Notes under the pieces: model-generated | What the model saw: the letters and a program-made list of their open reading frames with translations, nothing else | Databases searched by the model: none | What the model was told of the DNA's origin: nothing | Position numbers and translations under genes: made by a program | Source of the DNA: JANXQG01 sp963775975 | Lineage (GTDB): Bacteria; Planctomycetota; Planctomycetia; Pirellulales; Thermoguttaceae | Direction: 5' to 3' | DNA length: 64,000 nt | Assembly: GCA_963775975.1 (NCBI GenBank) | Contig: CAVZKX010000002.1 | Coordinates: forward strand, 1,240,001 to 1,304,000 | In this document: in pieces, positions 20,155 to 29,810 of the stretch | Layout of the letters: each line of letters begins with the position of its first letter | How positions within the stretch are numbered: position 1 is the stretch's first letter

Positions 20155-21180
20155 ATGCACATCTTCTTTCTCGGCTATCCCGGCAACATGGGTGGTGCCA
20201 ACACCGAGTGTTGGCACACCGCCAAACTCTGGCGAGCGGCTGGCGTCGACGTGACCTTCATCCCCACCTGGGGCCGCGATCCGCAGTGGGAAGAACGGCT
20301 CGCCGAGGTCGGCTGCGCAACCGTTCATGTCGGCAACGCGGATAACTTGGTGAGCGTGCCTGGCTTCTCCGGCTCCATCGTCGTGGCCTTGTGCAACTCG
20401 CAAGTGATGAACGCTCGCGGCGTCTTGAAAGACCTCGGCTGCCGGCTGGTCTGGCTCAACTGCATGACGTTCCTCTTCGACAACGAGATCGCCGCGTTCC
20501 GCCGCCACGGCCCGGCGGAAGCGTATGTTTTCCAGTCGGAGTTTCAACGGGCGGAGTTGGAAAAGGTCTTGCCGGCCTTCGGCTACACGCCAGCGATGGG
20601 TCGTGTTATCCGAGGAGCGCTCAGCTTCGACGAGATTCCCTTCTGCCCTCACCCGCACCCGTGTGAAGACTTTTACATCGGCAAGCTGGCCCGGCCCGAC
20701 TTGGACAAATGGAGTTCGAACCACTGGCGGATATTGGAGCGAGTGCCATACGCCGGCCGCCGTGCATTGACGATGGGCTGGACGCTTTCACTGACGCGCA
20801 AATGCGGTCCGCCGCCAGCCTGGGCCGAGACCTTCACCCCACAGCAGCTTACCATCACCGATTTCCTCGGCCGCAGCCACGCGCTCGTGGGCCTGAACGG
20901 CGGCGCGCGGGAGAACTGGCCGCGCGTCGGCCTCGAGGCAATGGCCGCCGGCGTGCCGCTCGTCTGCCAGAACCTTTGGGGCTGGCGAGAGATGATCGTC
21001 CACGGCGAGACCGGCTTCCTCACCAACAACGACGACGAAATGGCCTTCCGCCTCGCCCAGCTTGCCAACGACGAGCCGCTGCGGCAACGAATGGCAGACG
21101 CCGCACGGGCACATGTGGAGCAGCTTGCCGATCCGGAACGGTTAGCCGCGCAATGGAAAGAGCTTCTGCAGAGTGTGTAG
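20155..21180 (+). CDS. GT4-type glycosyltransferase in phage-like segment
   Basis: 341 residues. The N-terminal Rossmann half starts MHIFFLGYPGNMGGANTECW. The C-terminal half has the donor-site segment NWPRVGLEAMAAGVPLVCQN followed by WREMIVHGETGFL, standard for retaining GT4 enzymes. An unusual feature is FSGSIVVALCNSQVMNARGV in the acceptor domain. It sits between a phage head-type gene and a second transferase, and its gaps are stutter repeats as in the other phage segment. Phage-borne transferases usually modify host surface glycans or virion proteins; the target here is unknown. Confidence 0.75.
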   Translation: MHIFFLGYPGNMGGANTECWHTAKLWRAAGVDVTFIPTWGRDPQWEERLAEVGCATVHVGNADNLVSVPGFSGSIVVALCNSQVMNARGVLKDLGCRLVWLNCMTFLFDNEIAAFRRHGPAEAYVFQSEFQRAELEKVLPAFGYTPAMGRVIRGALSFDEIPFCPHPHPCEDFYIGKLARPDLDKWSSNHWRILERVPYAGRRALTMGWTLSLTRKCGPPPAWAETFTPQQLTITDFLGRSHALVGLNGGARENWPRVGLEAMAAGVPLVCQNLWGWREMIVHGETGFLTNNDDEMAFRLAQLANDEPLRQRMADAARAHVEQLADPERLAAQWKELLQSV

Positions 21181-21189
21181 AACCGACGG

Positions 21190-21260
21190 TCAACGGATTG
21201 CAAATTGAAAATCTCAAATTTGCAATTTTCATTTTGCAATTTTCATTTTTCAATTCCCCC
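21190..21260. repeat. Stutter palindrome of CAAATT/AATTTG words
   Basis: GCAAATTGAAAATCTCAAAT followed by TTGCAATTTTCATTTTGCAA. Same arrangement as the other gaps but with a different word. Confidence 0.7.
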
Positions 21261-21267
21261 AACCACA

Positions 21268-21936
21268 ATGCCTCGCATCCTCATCGGCGGACTCAGCGCC
21301 TGGAAATATCCCGAACGCCGCCGCCTCTGCCTTTCAACCTGGATGCGCGACGCCGACGCCCTCGGTGTGCCGTCCGTCTTCCTCCTTGGCTGCCCGACGG
21401 CTGCTGCTCCGGAGCAAATCGGCCCGCACGCTCTCGCGCTGCCATGTCCGGACGACTACGCGAGCCTGCCGCTGCGGACGATGTGGTTCTGCCGCTGGGC
21501 GACTCAGTACTCGGTACTCAGTACTCAGTACGATTACCTCTTCAAGTGCGACGACGACACCTACATCTCCCTGCCGCGCCTCCTCGCCTTCGACCCCACC
21601 GGCCGCGACTACATCGGCGCGGAGTGGCGGCCCGGCGTCGGCTACGCCAGCGGCGGCGCGGGCTACTTCCTCAGCCGCAAGGCCGCAGCAATCGTCGCCG
21701 AGCGGCTTGAATCCTATCCCACCGGCGCCGAAGACCTCCTCGTCGGCCAAGTGCTCCGCGCCGCCGGCATCGAGCTTTCCATCGACCCGCGCTTCGTCCC
21801 CTTCGGCTCCCCCGACCGCCGCCCCCGCGCGGACAACGACCTCATCACGCTACACGCCGCGGCGGCGGAGTTGATTCAGGCGTCGCATGAGGAGACGGGG
21901 CTGGCTTGCGGCTTGGCCGTTTCAAGTATAACGTAG
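21268..21936 (+). CDS. GT31-like glycosyltransferase in phage-like segment
   Basis: 223 residues from ATG 21268. Blocks: MPRILIGGLSAWKYPERRRL, the D-x-D metal site in YLFKCDDDTYISLPRLLAF, GAGYFLSRKAAAIVAERL and EDLLVGQVLRAAGI. This order matches beta-1,3-galactosyltransferase-like (GT31) enzymes. Just before the D-x-D strand a stutter repeat (ACTCAGTACTCGGTACTCAG, 21502-21532) is translated as TQYSVLSTQYD, an in-frame insert. It follows another transferase, so the two may act in series. Confidence 0.7.
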   Translation: MPRILIGGLSAWKYPERRRLCLSTWMRDADALGVPSVFLLGCPTAAAPEQIGPHALALPCPDDYASLPLRTMWFCRWATQYSVLSTQYDYLFKCDDDTYISLPRLLAFDPTGRDYIGAEWRPGVGYASGGAGYFLSRKAAAIVAERLESYPTGAEDLLVGQVLRAAGIELSIDPRFVPFGSPDRRPRADNDLITLHAAAAELIQASHEETGLACGLAVSSIT

Positions 21937-21958
21937 ATAGAATGTTGGACCCGGAGTT

Positions 21959-22342
21959 ATGGGAATGCGGATAGCTATATTAGCTCTGTTGGTTTTAGGG
22001 CTGCTTTTGTCGGCCGCGGTTTACTACTTCTTTTTCGCGGAAGACGTTTACGCAGACTTTCATGTTACATCGCCAGATGGCACACTTCGCGCTACGATTA
22101 GAGGGTGGGGCGGACGGCTGCCTCAGGGCGGATGGGGTATTCAGGCCTGGGCCGTAATCGAGAGGTCTGCGAACAAGCGATGGGAAGTAGTGAAGCGCGA
22201 GCAGCTAGAGGTTGACGACAGCGCAAGTGCGCCGAACTATACGGTCGAGTGGCAGAATGACGCCAAGGGCCAGGTTAAATCAATTAAGATTTCGGGAGCG
22301 AATATGCTGCACAACGACCAGGTCGTCGAGATCGGCAACTGA
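21959..22342 (+). CDS. Anchored protein of unknown function
   Basis: 127 residues. One N-terminal transmembrane helix (AILALLVLGLLLSAAVYYFF), then a small domain beginning VTSPDGTLRATIRGWGG with WAVIERSANKRWEVVKREQL and VEWQNDAKGQVKSIKISG. It looks like a single extracytoplasmic beta domain on an anchor. No family recognised. It is convergent with gnd. Confidence 0.6.
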   Translation: MGMRIAILALLVLGLLLSAAVYYFFFAEDVYADFHVTSPDGTLRATIRGWGGRLPQGGWGIQAWAVIERSANKRWEVVKREQLEVDDSASAPNYTVEWQNDAKGQVKSIKISGANMLHNDQVVEIGN

Positions 22343-22386
22343 CAGCAGCGTGTTAGTCTGCACCAAAAACATGGAGAACGGGCCGA

Positions 22387-23400
22387 CTACCCCTTCTTCT
22401 CCGCATGCCCGCCAAACTGGCTCCGCATCGCCGAAAGCAGCTTGTCGGCGAAGTCGGCCTTGCCTCGCGAGCTGAAGCGGTCGAAGAGCGCGGCGCTAAT
22501 CACCGGTGCGGGCACCGCTTCGTCAATAGCCGTCATCAATGTCCAGCGGCCTTCCCCGGAATCGCTGACGTGGCCGCTGAAATCGGAAAGCTCCGGGCTG
22601 GCATGAAGCGCGGCGGCCGTGAGGTCCAAGAGCCATGAGGCGACCACGCTGCCGCGCCGCCAGACCTCGGCAATCTCGCCCAGATTGAGGTCGTATTGAT
22701 AGTGCTCCGGATGCCTGAGCGGCGTCGTCTCGGCGTCGTGCTCCTGCTTCTCCTTGCCGGCGTTGGCGTGATGCAGGATGTTGAGGCCCTCGGCGTAGGC
22801 GGCCATGAGGCCATACTCGATGCCGTTATGAACCATTTTGACGAAGTGCCCCGCGCCGCTGGGGCCGCAGTGCAGATAGCCCTGCTCGGATGTGCTCTTC
22901 GCGCCCTCGCGGCCGGGCGTGCGATCGATCGTGCCCATGCCGGGCGCGAGCGCGGCGAAGATCGCGTCGAGCCGCTTCACCGCCGACTCGTCGCCGCCGA
23001 TCATCAGGCAGTAGCCGCGTTCCAGGCCCCACACGCCGCCGCTGGTGCCGACGTCGAGGTAGTGAATGCCCTTGGGCTTCAATGCGGTCGAGCGGTGGAG
23101 GTCGTCATGATAATAGGAGTTGCCGCCGTCGATGATCGTATCATCGCTCTTCAAGAGCGGCACGAGCTTGGCGAGCGTCGAATCGACAAAGGCCGTCGGC
23201 AGCATCAGCCAAATGTTCCGCGGCGCGTCGACTTTCGCGACCAGGTCTTCCAGCGATGCCGCAGCGATCGCGCCTTCCTTGGCGAGGGCGGCGACCGCAT
23301 CCTTGCTGACATCAAATACGACGCACTGGTGCCCGGCCTTCATGATCCGCCGCACCATGTTCGCGCCCATCCGTCCCAAACCGATCATGCCGAGTTTCAT
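22387..23400 (-). CDS. gnd: 6-phosphogluconate dehydrogenase, decarboxylating
   Basis: 337 residues, the short bacterial form. It oxidises 6-phosphogluconate to ribulose 5-phosphate with release of CO2 and reduction of NAD(P)+ in the pentose phosphate pathway. Landmarks: cofactor fold GLGRMGANMVRRIMKAGHQC, IIDGGNSYYHDD, the substrate segment VGTSGGVWGLERGYCLMIGG, and KMVHNGIEYGLMAAYAEG with the catalytic Lys and Asn. The C-terminal helical domain closes with SRGKADFADKLLSAMRSQFG. AAGGAAC precedes the ATG. No other pathway gene adjoins. Confidence 0.93.
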   Translation of the reverse strand: MKLGMIGLGRMGANMVRRIMKAGHQCVVFDVSKDAVAALAKEGAIAAASLEDLVAKVDAPRNIWLMLPTAFVDSTLAKLVPLLKSDDTIIDGGNSYYHDDLHRSTALKPKGIHYLDVGTSGGVWGLERGYCLMIGGDESAVKRLDAIFAALAPGMGTIDRTPGREGAKSTSEQGYLHCGPSGAGHFVKMVHNGIEYGLMAAYAEGLNILHHANAGKEKQEHDAETTPLRHPEHYQYDLNLGEIAEVWRRGSVVASWLLDLTAAALHASPELSDFSGHVSDSGEGRWTLMTAIDEAVPAPVISAALFDRFSSRGKADFADKLLSAMRSQFGGHAEKKG

Positions 23401-23555
23401 AGCGTGTTCCTTGCATTGATGCCGCGGTTGTCAACAATGGGGATATTGTACAGCAGTGATTTCGCCAGGCAATGGGGCGAGGTTGACCGGGCGGTATTAC
23501 GGGACTATGCTGTCTTTGAGGGATGCGAGTTGTCCCGAGTTGAGGAGACAGAAAA

Positions 23556-24173
23556 ATGAGCACGGTGGTTGAAGATTTCGAGGACATTGACACGGTACTG
23601 GTGCCGCGCGTATTGCGATTGCGGCCCGCTGTCGATTTGACCGACGATCAGCTGTTCGAGCTTTGCCGAATCAACGACGAGCTGCGCATCGAACGAAACG
23701 AACGGGGAGATTTGATTATGATGTCGCCCGCAGGCAGTGGATCGAGCCATCGAAATGGCGAAATCACTGCGCAGTTGGCCGCCTGGACTTATCGCGACGG
23801 TACAGGGATTGCTTTTGATTCCTCCGCGGGCTTTCGTTTTCGTAAGCGCGCCATGCGATCGCCCGACGCGTCGTGGATTCGATTGGCTCGCTGGAACAAA
23901 TTGACTGAGGAAGAGAAAGAGAAGTTTGCACCGATTTGCCCAGACTTCGTCATCGAGCTGCGCAGCAGGACTGATGTTCTCGGCAATCTCAAGAAAAAGA
24001 TGAAAGAGTATCTCGACAACGGCGTAAGAATGGGCGTCTTGATTGAGCCGTATCAACGGAAGGTCTACATTTATCGCCCGAAGCGGAAAGTCGAGGTGCT
24101 CGACGATCCGAAAACGGTTCCCTGCGGCCCGGTGTTTCGCGGGTTTACACTGGAGATGGAGAGGATTTGGTGA
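23556..24173 (+). CDS. Uma2 family (DUF820) putative endonuclease
   Basis: 205 residues. The PD-(D/E)XK-type core shows SPAGSGSSHRNGEITAQLAA, SPDASWIRLARW and FVIELRSRTDVLGNLKKKM, with the Asp, Glu and Lys expected for the metal site. Uma2 proteins are abundant in planctomycetes and cyanobacteria; their role is unproven, though they resemble restriction-type nucleases. The next gene overlaps its stop, so the two are coupled. Confidence 0.8.
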   Translation: MSTVVEDFEDIDTVLVPRVLRLRPAVDLTDDQLFELCRINDELRIERNERGDLIMMSPAGSGSSHRNGEITAQLAAWTYRDGTGIAFDSSAGFRFRKRAMRSPDASWIRLARWNKLTEEEKEKFAPICPDFVIELRSRTDVLGNLKKKMKEYLDNGVRMGVLIEPYQRKVYIYRPKRKVEVLDDPKTVPCGPVFRGFTLEMERIW

Positions 24174-24934
24174 AGCAAGAGATGCGATTCCATGCGAAAC
24201 CTGTCGCGCTCTTGAACGTTGACGCAAACGTGTCTGAGGTCGCGGTTTCCTCGCTGAATCAAGTCGAATCCCGGATAGGTCGCAAGCTCCCGGCGTCGGT
24301 TAGGGAATGGTACTCGCTCGAAGGAGCTGTCGAGCTTTTGCGCCGCTTCAGCAATGACGATCCTCCACTCGAAATCAGTGAACTTGGCTTGCCGCGCAAG
24401 GACACGCACGGTGGAGGCCCGCATGACCTACTTGCACGGAATCTCATTGTTTTCCGATACGAGAACCAGGCAGTTTGCGTTTGGGCGTTTCGACTCGATG
24501 GCAGCGATGACCCCCCCGTGTTCCTGGATTTCGATTCGCAGTTTCGGACCTGGAGCCAATGCGCGCGGTCGTTCTCCGAACATCTTTACACATGGGCTTG
24601 GGATTATGCTCTTGTCTTGAAAAGAGAACTTCTCGTTCAAGCACAGAATCAGCCGCTGACCGACGACGCGCTCAGTTTCCTCAGAATGAACTTCGATGTC
24701 GGTATTGAAACGAATGGTTGGCCGGCGAACACACAATACCGTTTTTCGAAAGATGATAAGCGAATACTGATTTGGGCTGGCGATAAGCAGGCCGACTGGT
24801 GGCTGTCCGCGGAAACGGCGGAATCACTTCGCGAACTCATCGAGCGAATAGGCGAATGCGATCGTGTTCGGCAGTCAATGTGGTCGCATTCGGAGCGCGG
24901 GGAGGCGCTGCTGGAAAATGGTTGTAACGAATAG
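24170..24934 (+). CDS. SMI1/KNR4-like protein
   Basis: 254 residues from GTG 24170, which overlaps the Uma2 stop. The N-terminal part has ESRIGRKLPASVREWYSLEG, the SMI1/KNR4 signature, and LARNLIVFRYENQAVCVWAF. SMI1/KNR4 domains often serve as immunity proteins against polymorphic or nuclease toxins. A separate C-terminal region (about 165-255) is unassigned. Position between a Uma2 gene and a PIN-antitoxin pair supports a conflict-related role, by inference. Confidence 0.7.
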   Translation: MKQEMRFHAKPVALLNVDANVSEVAVSSLNQVESRIGRKLPASVREWYSLEGAVELLRRFSNDDPPLEISELGLPRKDTHGGGPHDLLARNLIVFRYENQAVCVWAFRLDGSDDPPVFLDFDSQFRTWSQCARSFSEHLYTWAWDYALVLKRELLVQAQNQPLTDDALSFLRMNFDVGIETNGWPANTQYRFSKDDKRILIWAGDKQADWWLSAETAESLRELIERIGECDRVRQSMWSHSERGEALLENGCNE

Positions 24935-24942
24935 GCAAGACA

Positions 24943-25419
24943 ATGGCTAACGTCTACATCGAAACGTCCATCATCGGCTATCTTACGGCACGGCCCGGCG
25001 ACTCGGTGATCTTTCAGGCCCGCCAACAATTGACACGGCAGTGGTGGAACCAGCAGCGCGATAAGTACGAGCTTGTGATTAGCCGATTGGTGCTCGACGA
25101 GGCGAGCGCCGGCGATCCTGCCGCTGCAAAAGAGCGGCTCGCCTACCTTGAAGGTCTCGCTTTGCTTGACATCCAGCATCCGGATGTGGGTGTACTTGCC
25201 GACCGGCTAGTTGACGAACACTTATTGCCCGAAAAGGCCGCGGCCGACGCGAGGCATCTTGCCGTTGCCGCGGTCTTCGGCGTAGACTATCTATTGACGT
25301 GGAACTGCAAGCATATAGCGAATGCCGCGACCCTACCTAGGATTTACGATCTGCTGCGAGATTTAGGGTACAAGCCTCCGCTGATTGTGACGCCCGAGGA
25401 GTTTTCCGAAAATGTCTAA
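24943..25419 (+). CDS. PIN-domain toxin-like ribonuclease
   Basis: 158 residues. The PIN fold is shown by VYIETSIIGYLTARPGDS at the start, LVLDEASAGDP, and KAAADARHLAVAAVFGVDYL followed by WNCKHIANA, which carry the acidic residues of the metal site. PIN toxins cut specific RNAs. The antitoxin-like gene starts inside its last codons. Confidence 0.8.
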   Translation: MANVYIETSIIGYLTARPGDSVIFQARQQLTRQWWNQQRDKYELVISRLVLDEASAGDPAAAKERLAYLEGLALLDIQHPDVGVLADRLVDEHLLPEKAAADARHLAVAAVFGVDYLLTWNCKHIANAATLPRIYDLLRDLGYKPPLIVTPEEFSENV

Positions 25420-25621
25420 TAACTATGTCGATCCCGTAGTAGAAGAAATCCATGCCATCCGCGCGGCAATGCTCAAAGACGCGGGTGGCGATGTTCATGC
25501 TCTTATGCTAGAGGTGGCCAAGCGCCAAGAAAAGTCGCAACGCCGAATCATTCGAGAACCGTTCCGCAAGCGCAAAGACGCACAGGACGTGAACCAACCC
25601 GTCCTGCCAAGACGCGACTAA
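25412..25621 (+). CDS. Antitoxin-like partner of the PIN gene
   Basis: 69 residues (NNYVDPVVEEIHAIRAAMLK, DVHALMLEVAKRQEKSQRRI) with a basic tail. It overlaps the PIN gene by eight bases. Here the antitoxin follows the toxin, the reverse of the usual VapBC order but common for this PIN subfamily. Confidence 0.7.
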   Translation: MSNNYVDPVVEEIHAIRAAMLKDAGGDVHALMLEVAKRQEKSQRRIIREPFRKRKDAQDVNQPVLPRRD

Positions 25622-25636
25622 CATCGACAGACGAAA

Positions 25637-27627
25637 TCAAAGCGCCCTTCGCACCCGCTTCGGCTGGCGCTTGCCGAAGACGGGCAGCGGGGCGGGCTTG
25701 GGCGCCTCGACGTAATCGTCCTCGTTGTAGCCGGGGCCGTCGCCCAAGACCACGCCGCCGGCCGCGCGTGGATCGTCAAACGCCTGGAAGCCGTCGATCT
25801 CGTCGCGCTTCAAGAGGCGATTGATGCGCATTTCGATCCGCGTCAACTCGCCGCCCTCCTCGGGCGAGACGAACGTGTACGCCACGCCCTCGCGGCCCAT
25901 GCGGCCGGTGCGGCCGACGCGGTGCACGTAGTCGTCGCAGAACTGCGGAATGTCGAAGTTGATGATGTGCGAGATGCCCGATACGTCGATGCCGCGGCCG
26001 ACAACGTCAGTCGCCACCAGCCAACGAATCTTGCCCTCGCGAAAGCCCTTCATTACGCGGTCGCGCGACGATTGCTGCAGGTCGCCGTGGATTGTATCGA
26101 CGTGATCGAAATTTCCGCGCGAGCTTCATGTGGATCTTCTCCGTGCCGCGTTTCGTGCGGCAGAAGACGATCGCCTGCTTGGGGTCCTCGCGTTCCAGGA
26201 GCTTGACCAAGAGGTCGAACTTCCGCTCCGGATCGACCGTGAAGTAGAACTGCTCGATCGTTTCCACAGAGAGGTTCGTCGGCGAGAAGTCCAACACCTC
26301 CGGCTCGCGCATGTAGCGCTCGGCCAACTTCTTCACCGGCGGGGCGAGCGTGGCGCTCAAAAGCAGCGTCTGCCGCCCCTGTGGGCAGCGGCGAAGAATC
26401 TTCTCGATGTCGGGCCGGAAGCCGATGTCCAACATGCGGTCGGCCTCATCGAGCACCGCAACGCGCAGGCTGCCAAAATGCAATGCGCCGCGGCTCATTA
26501 GGTCGAGCACGCGGCCGGGCGTGCCGACGATCATCGACGCCCCGGCGGCCACTTGCTCGATCTGCTTGCGGATCGGCTTGCCGCCGTAGACGGCCACGAT
26601 GGAATGATGGCGGCCGAGGGCCAGTTTTTCACATTCGTCGCGGACCTGCACGGCCAACTCGCGCGTCGGCACCAATGCCAGCGCCTGCGGCGGCGCGCCG
26701 CGCTGATGCGGCTGGAGCATCTCCAAGATCGGGAATGGCGAAGGCGGCCGTCTTGCCGGTGCCGGTCTGCGCCTGGCCCATCACGTCGATGCCCGCCAGC
26801 GCGCGGGGGATGAATCCCTTTTGCACCGGCGTGGGCGATTCGTAGCAGGCTTCGGCCAAGGCGTCAAGCATGACGGGGCTGAGGCCCAATTCCGCGAACT
26901 CGGCGCTATGCGCCTTCTGCGAGCGCGGCGCGGCCGGCCGCGGCCGCTCGACAGTTTTTTCGCGAGCCGGCTTTTCGTGGGCCGGCGCTTCGCAGGGCGG
27001 CCTTTCGCGCGGCGGTTGCTCATGTTGCTCGGCTTCGCGCGGCGGCCTCTCCCGGGTTCTCTCCGTCGTCGCTCGCTTGTGTTCGGCATGGACCTTCTCC
27101 GGACGCGGCTTATCAGATCGCGGCTTATCGGCATGCGGCCTTGCATGTTTCGGCTGCGCTGGCGCTCTCGTCGCAGCGGCCGCAGGAGTGTGCGACCGCT
27201 CGGCGTGTGGCTTCGCCGGCGCGGCGGGGCGCTTTGCCTGCGGCGCAGCCGGTGGGCGCGGTGGATGCTGCGGCGTGCGCGCCGCCGCTTGCGGCTTTGC
27301 GGGAGGTCGCGCGGCAGCCGGCGGTTTGGCGGCCGTTCTTACCGGCTTCGGTACTGCGCTATCTCCGCTCGGCATAGCTTCCCGCTGAAAGCTCTTGCCG
27401 TAACTCGGCAGCGTCAGGTCATTATCGTCGTCGGTGTCGCTGTCGAGGTCACCGTCAATTTCGTCGTCCAATTCGGCTGCCGGCGCTCGGCCTGCTCGCT
27501 GGTTATTGGCCGGCCGGCCCGACCGCTTGCGGCGGCGTCGCCCGTGGCTCTTCGTCCCGGAACTGTCGCCCGGACCCGAGCGGCCGTGTGGATCTTTGTG
27601 TTGGTTATCTTGCGAATGTGTACTCAT
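25637..27627 (-). CDS. DEAD-box RNA helicase with long disordered N-terminus, two frame breaks
   Basis: Start ATG 27627. Residues 1-250 are low-complexity (Pro/Ala/Lys/Arg/Glu-rich), then the Q motif region (ELGLSPVMLDALAEACYESP), Walker A AQTGTGKT, PTRELAVQV, VGTPGRVLDLMSRG, the DEAD motif in VAVLDEADRMLDIGF, LLSATLAPP, and the second RecA lobe ending HRVGRTGRMGREG. Frame changes near 26735 and 26120 interrupt it. RhlE-type enzymes remodel rRNA and mRNA. Its ATG overlaps the stop of the inositol-phosphate synthase gene by four bases, so they form one transcript. Confidence 0.88.
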
Positions 27628-28865
27628 GCGTGTTTTGCTTCGTGTCGTTGTGTTGTGGAGGGCGCGGGATGGACCTCTTCTTCGAGCCACTGCTGAAGCA
27701 TCTGGTACTGGAGCACGAATTGGTGCTCCCCGACGCCCAGCGGGCTTTTGAAGAAACTGGCCAGAAACTTGAGTAGTCCCTTTTGCCCGCGGCGCATGGC
27801 CAACTCGGTGAGACGAACCAGATCGATCACCAGCGGTGCGGCCAGCACCGAATCGCACCCTTGCCAGGTAAATTGGAGCGTCATGGGCGTTCCCAGGAAC
27901 CCGGCGAAATGGATATGGTCCCAGGCGGTTTTCCAATCGCCCAGGCTTTCGATAAACTCGATGGAAATATGGGTTTGCGGCTTGTATCCAAGGATTTCGC
28001 CAATCAGGCGGTCCTTGCTTTCAAGCTTCGCACTTTTGTTGGCCGGGTCATCGAGGACGCGGCCGTCCAGGTTGCCGAAGATATTGTGGCCGACCCAGCT
28101 CATGACGCGCAGATTTCGCGCGGCGAACATGGGGGCCAAGACGCTTTTCACAAGCGTCTCGCCGGTCTTGCCGTCGCAGCCGGCGTGGCAGCCGCCGCGG
28201 AGCCGAGCCAAGTCGTCGATGGCCGCGGGCGCGGCGCCCAGCGACGGCGTAAAGTTGACATACGAGCCGCCCGCTTCGAAGGCGGCGATCGCATACAGCG
28301 AACTGGCCGGCAATGGGCAGTCCGCGCGATCCAAGAGCGGCTCCAGCGCGGCCCAAGTTGTGGGCGTGGAACCCGACCACGGTGGTTCCGTGGAGGCAAC
28401 ATTCACCACCACCAACCGATCAACCTTTTCCGCCGCCACGAACTGCCGCAGATCGGCCTTCAGCCGCTCGACGATTTGCCTTGCGGTTTCCTCAGTTGGA
28501 ATGTCGAGATCGGCAAGCGCCTCGATCGTCGGTCCCGAATTCCAGATCGTGCCGGGCCGAATACGGGCTTCGATGCGTTCCAACTCTTCGCGGCACTGAT
28601 CGATCACTTCGCGGCTGGCGGCCCGCATTTCCGATGCGACGCGATATGCCTCGCGGCAGAGCCGCAGTCCGCGGATTTCGTGGCCGCCGATGACGAACTC
28701 ATCCCAAGAGGCCAAGGCGACGTCAGCGAACTCCGGCAAGCCGGTGACAAGGCCCGTCGCGGCGACGAGGCCCTTCTTGAGGGCAATCAAGCCGACAATT
28801 GCTGTGGTGGCGACACCGCCTTTACATCCGATCAGCCAAACGCCGATCCGCCGCTTATCCGTCAT
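27624..28865 (-). CDS. ino1: myo-Inositol-1-phosphate synthase
   Basis: 413 residues. It converts glucose 6-phosphate to inositol 3-phosphate with bound NAD. Landmarks: GVWLIGCKGGVATTAIVGL for NAD, VVNVASTEPPW, VNFTPSLGAAPAA, GHNIFGNLDGRVLDDP, and the conserved substrate strand TLQFTWQGCDSVLAAPLVID. Inositol phosphate feeds inositol phospholipids or solutes; planctomycetes commonly carry it. It is translationally coupled to the following helicase. Confidence 0.92.
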   Translation of the reverse strand: MTDKRRIGVWLIGCKGGVATTAIVGLIALKKGLVAATGLVTGLPEFADVALASWDEFVIGGHEIRGLRLCREAYRVASEMRAASREVIDQCREELERIEARIRPGTIWNSGPTIEALADLDIPTEETARQIVERLKADLRQFVAAEKVDRLVVVNVASTEPPWSGSTPTTWAALEPLLDRADCPLPASSLYAIAAFEAGGSYVNFTPSLGAAPAAIDDLARLRGGCHAGCDGKTGETLVKSVLAPMFAARNLRVMSWVGHNIFGNLDGRVLDDPANKSAKLESKDRLIGEILGYKPQTHISIEFIESLGDWKTAWDHIHFAGFLGTPMTLQFTWQGCDSVLAAPLVIDLVRLTELAMRRGQKGLLKFLASFFKSPLGVGEHQFVLQYQMLQQWLEEEVHPAPSTTQRHEAKHA

Positions 28866-28885
28866 GCAGAAACAACCTTCAATCC

Positions 28886-28940
28886 GTGGGGCAGATTGCT
28901 AATCTGCCGATCGCGATGGCAGATTAGCAATCTGCCCCAC
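28886..28940. repeat. 55-bp palindromic element, GTGGGGCAG family, intergenic
   Basis: Perfect 23-base arms (GTGGGGCAGATTGCTAATCT and onward) around a 9-base loop. It lies between the TANGO2 gene and ino1, where it may fold in the leader of the latter. One base longer than the three intragenic copies. Confidence 0.92.
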
Positions 28941-28976
28941 ATTATTCGTTGGCGAATTGGCAATCCGCCTCGCCCC

Positions 28977-29810
28977 TCAATCGCCGCCCACCACCGGCTT
29001 CGCCACTTTGCCTTTCAGTGATTCGCCATCCCGTTTCTCACCGCCGACTGCGGCCGCTTTGCGGTTTCGCCCGGCGGAGAGGACCTGCCGCAACAGGGCG
29101 GATAGGTCTTCGTAAGGGCGGTCCGAGGGAGGGCCATCGCTGTACTGCATAATCGACTGCTGGATCTTGCGCGGCAGCGAAATCAGGCACGATGAGACTG
29201 TGCCGAACCCACTGCCGGTCAGCACAACTCCGCGGCGGCCTTCGCTGTCGGCCTTGCGCGAAAAGGCCCGGCTCGCCACCGCCAGAAACGTCACGGCCGA
29301 GTCCAGCTTGTGCAGCGTCAACATCCGCCGCACGAAATCGTGCCGGTCATCGTGCGGGTCGTTGAGATTGCCGTTGCTGAGCGTGTGCAGTCCCGGCTGC
29401 AACTCGACAACCTCGACGCGCGATCCGCCGTAGACCACGGCCGCGTACTTGCCGTCGGCACAAAGATAATTTGCCCCCGCGTAGCGGCCGGTCATCAACT
29501 CTCGGCTGGCATGTGCCGCCGCGTCCCGCGCATTGCGCGAGTTCAGCAATTCGCGGCAAAGCAATCCTCGCGACCGCGGCTCCAGCGGCGGCCGTACGCG
29601 GGCCCGATTCGTGACCGCGACGACTAGCCCGAACTGATTCACGCCCAGCCACGTTCCGCCCGCCACCTTGTCGCTGCCGCATACGATCCGCGGTGAGCCG
29701 GATTGTATTTTGGGAAACTGCGTGGGGCGACTATCGTCCTCCTCACGAGTCGTCGCGAGCAGGATCGGCGTGTTCTTTGCCACACGATAAAGAATTGCCA
29801 ACATGCACAT
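28977..29810 (-). CDS. TANGO2/NRDE family protein
   Basis: 277 residues from ATG 29810, giving the start MCMLAILYRVAKNTP with Cys at position 2, as in the family, where that residue is expected to be the Ntn-type nucleophile. The NRDE signature is altered to TTREEDD. Further marks: GGTWLGVNQFGLVVAVTNR, SRGLLCRELLNS, GLHTLSNGNLNDP. The Thr/Arg/Glu/Glu variant and a longer C-terminal tail are unusual. Function of the family is unsettled (haem handling has been proposed). Confidence 0.8.
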   Translation of the reverse strand: MCMLAILYRVAKNTPILLATTREEDDSRPTQFPKIQSGSPRIVCGSDKVAGGTWLGVNQFGLVVAVTNRARVRPPLEPRSRGLLCRELLNSRNARDAAAHASRELMTGRYAGANYLCADGKYAAVVYGGSRVEVVELQPGLHTLSNGNLNDPHDDRHDFVRRMLTLHKLDSAVTFLAVASRAFSRKADSEGRRGVVLTGSGFGTVSSCLISLPRKIQQSIMQYSDGPPSDRPYEDLSALLRQVLSAGRNRKAAAVGGEKRDGESLKGKVAKPVVGGD

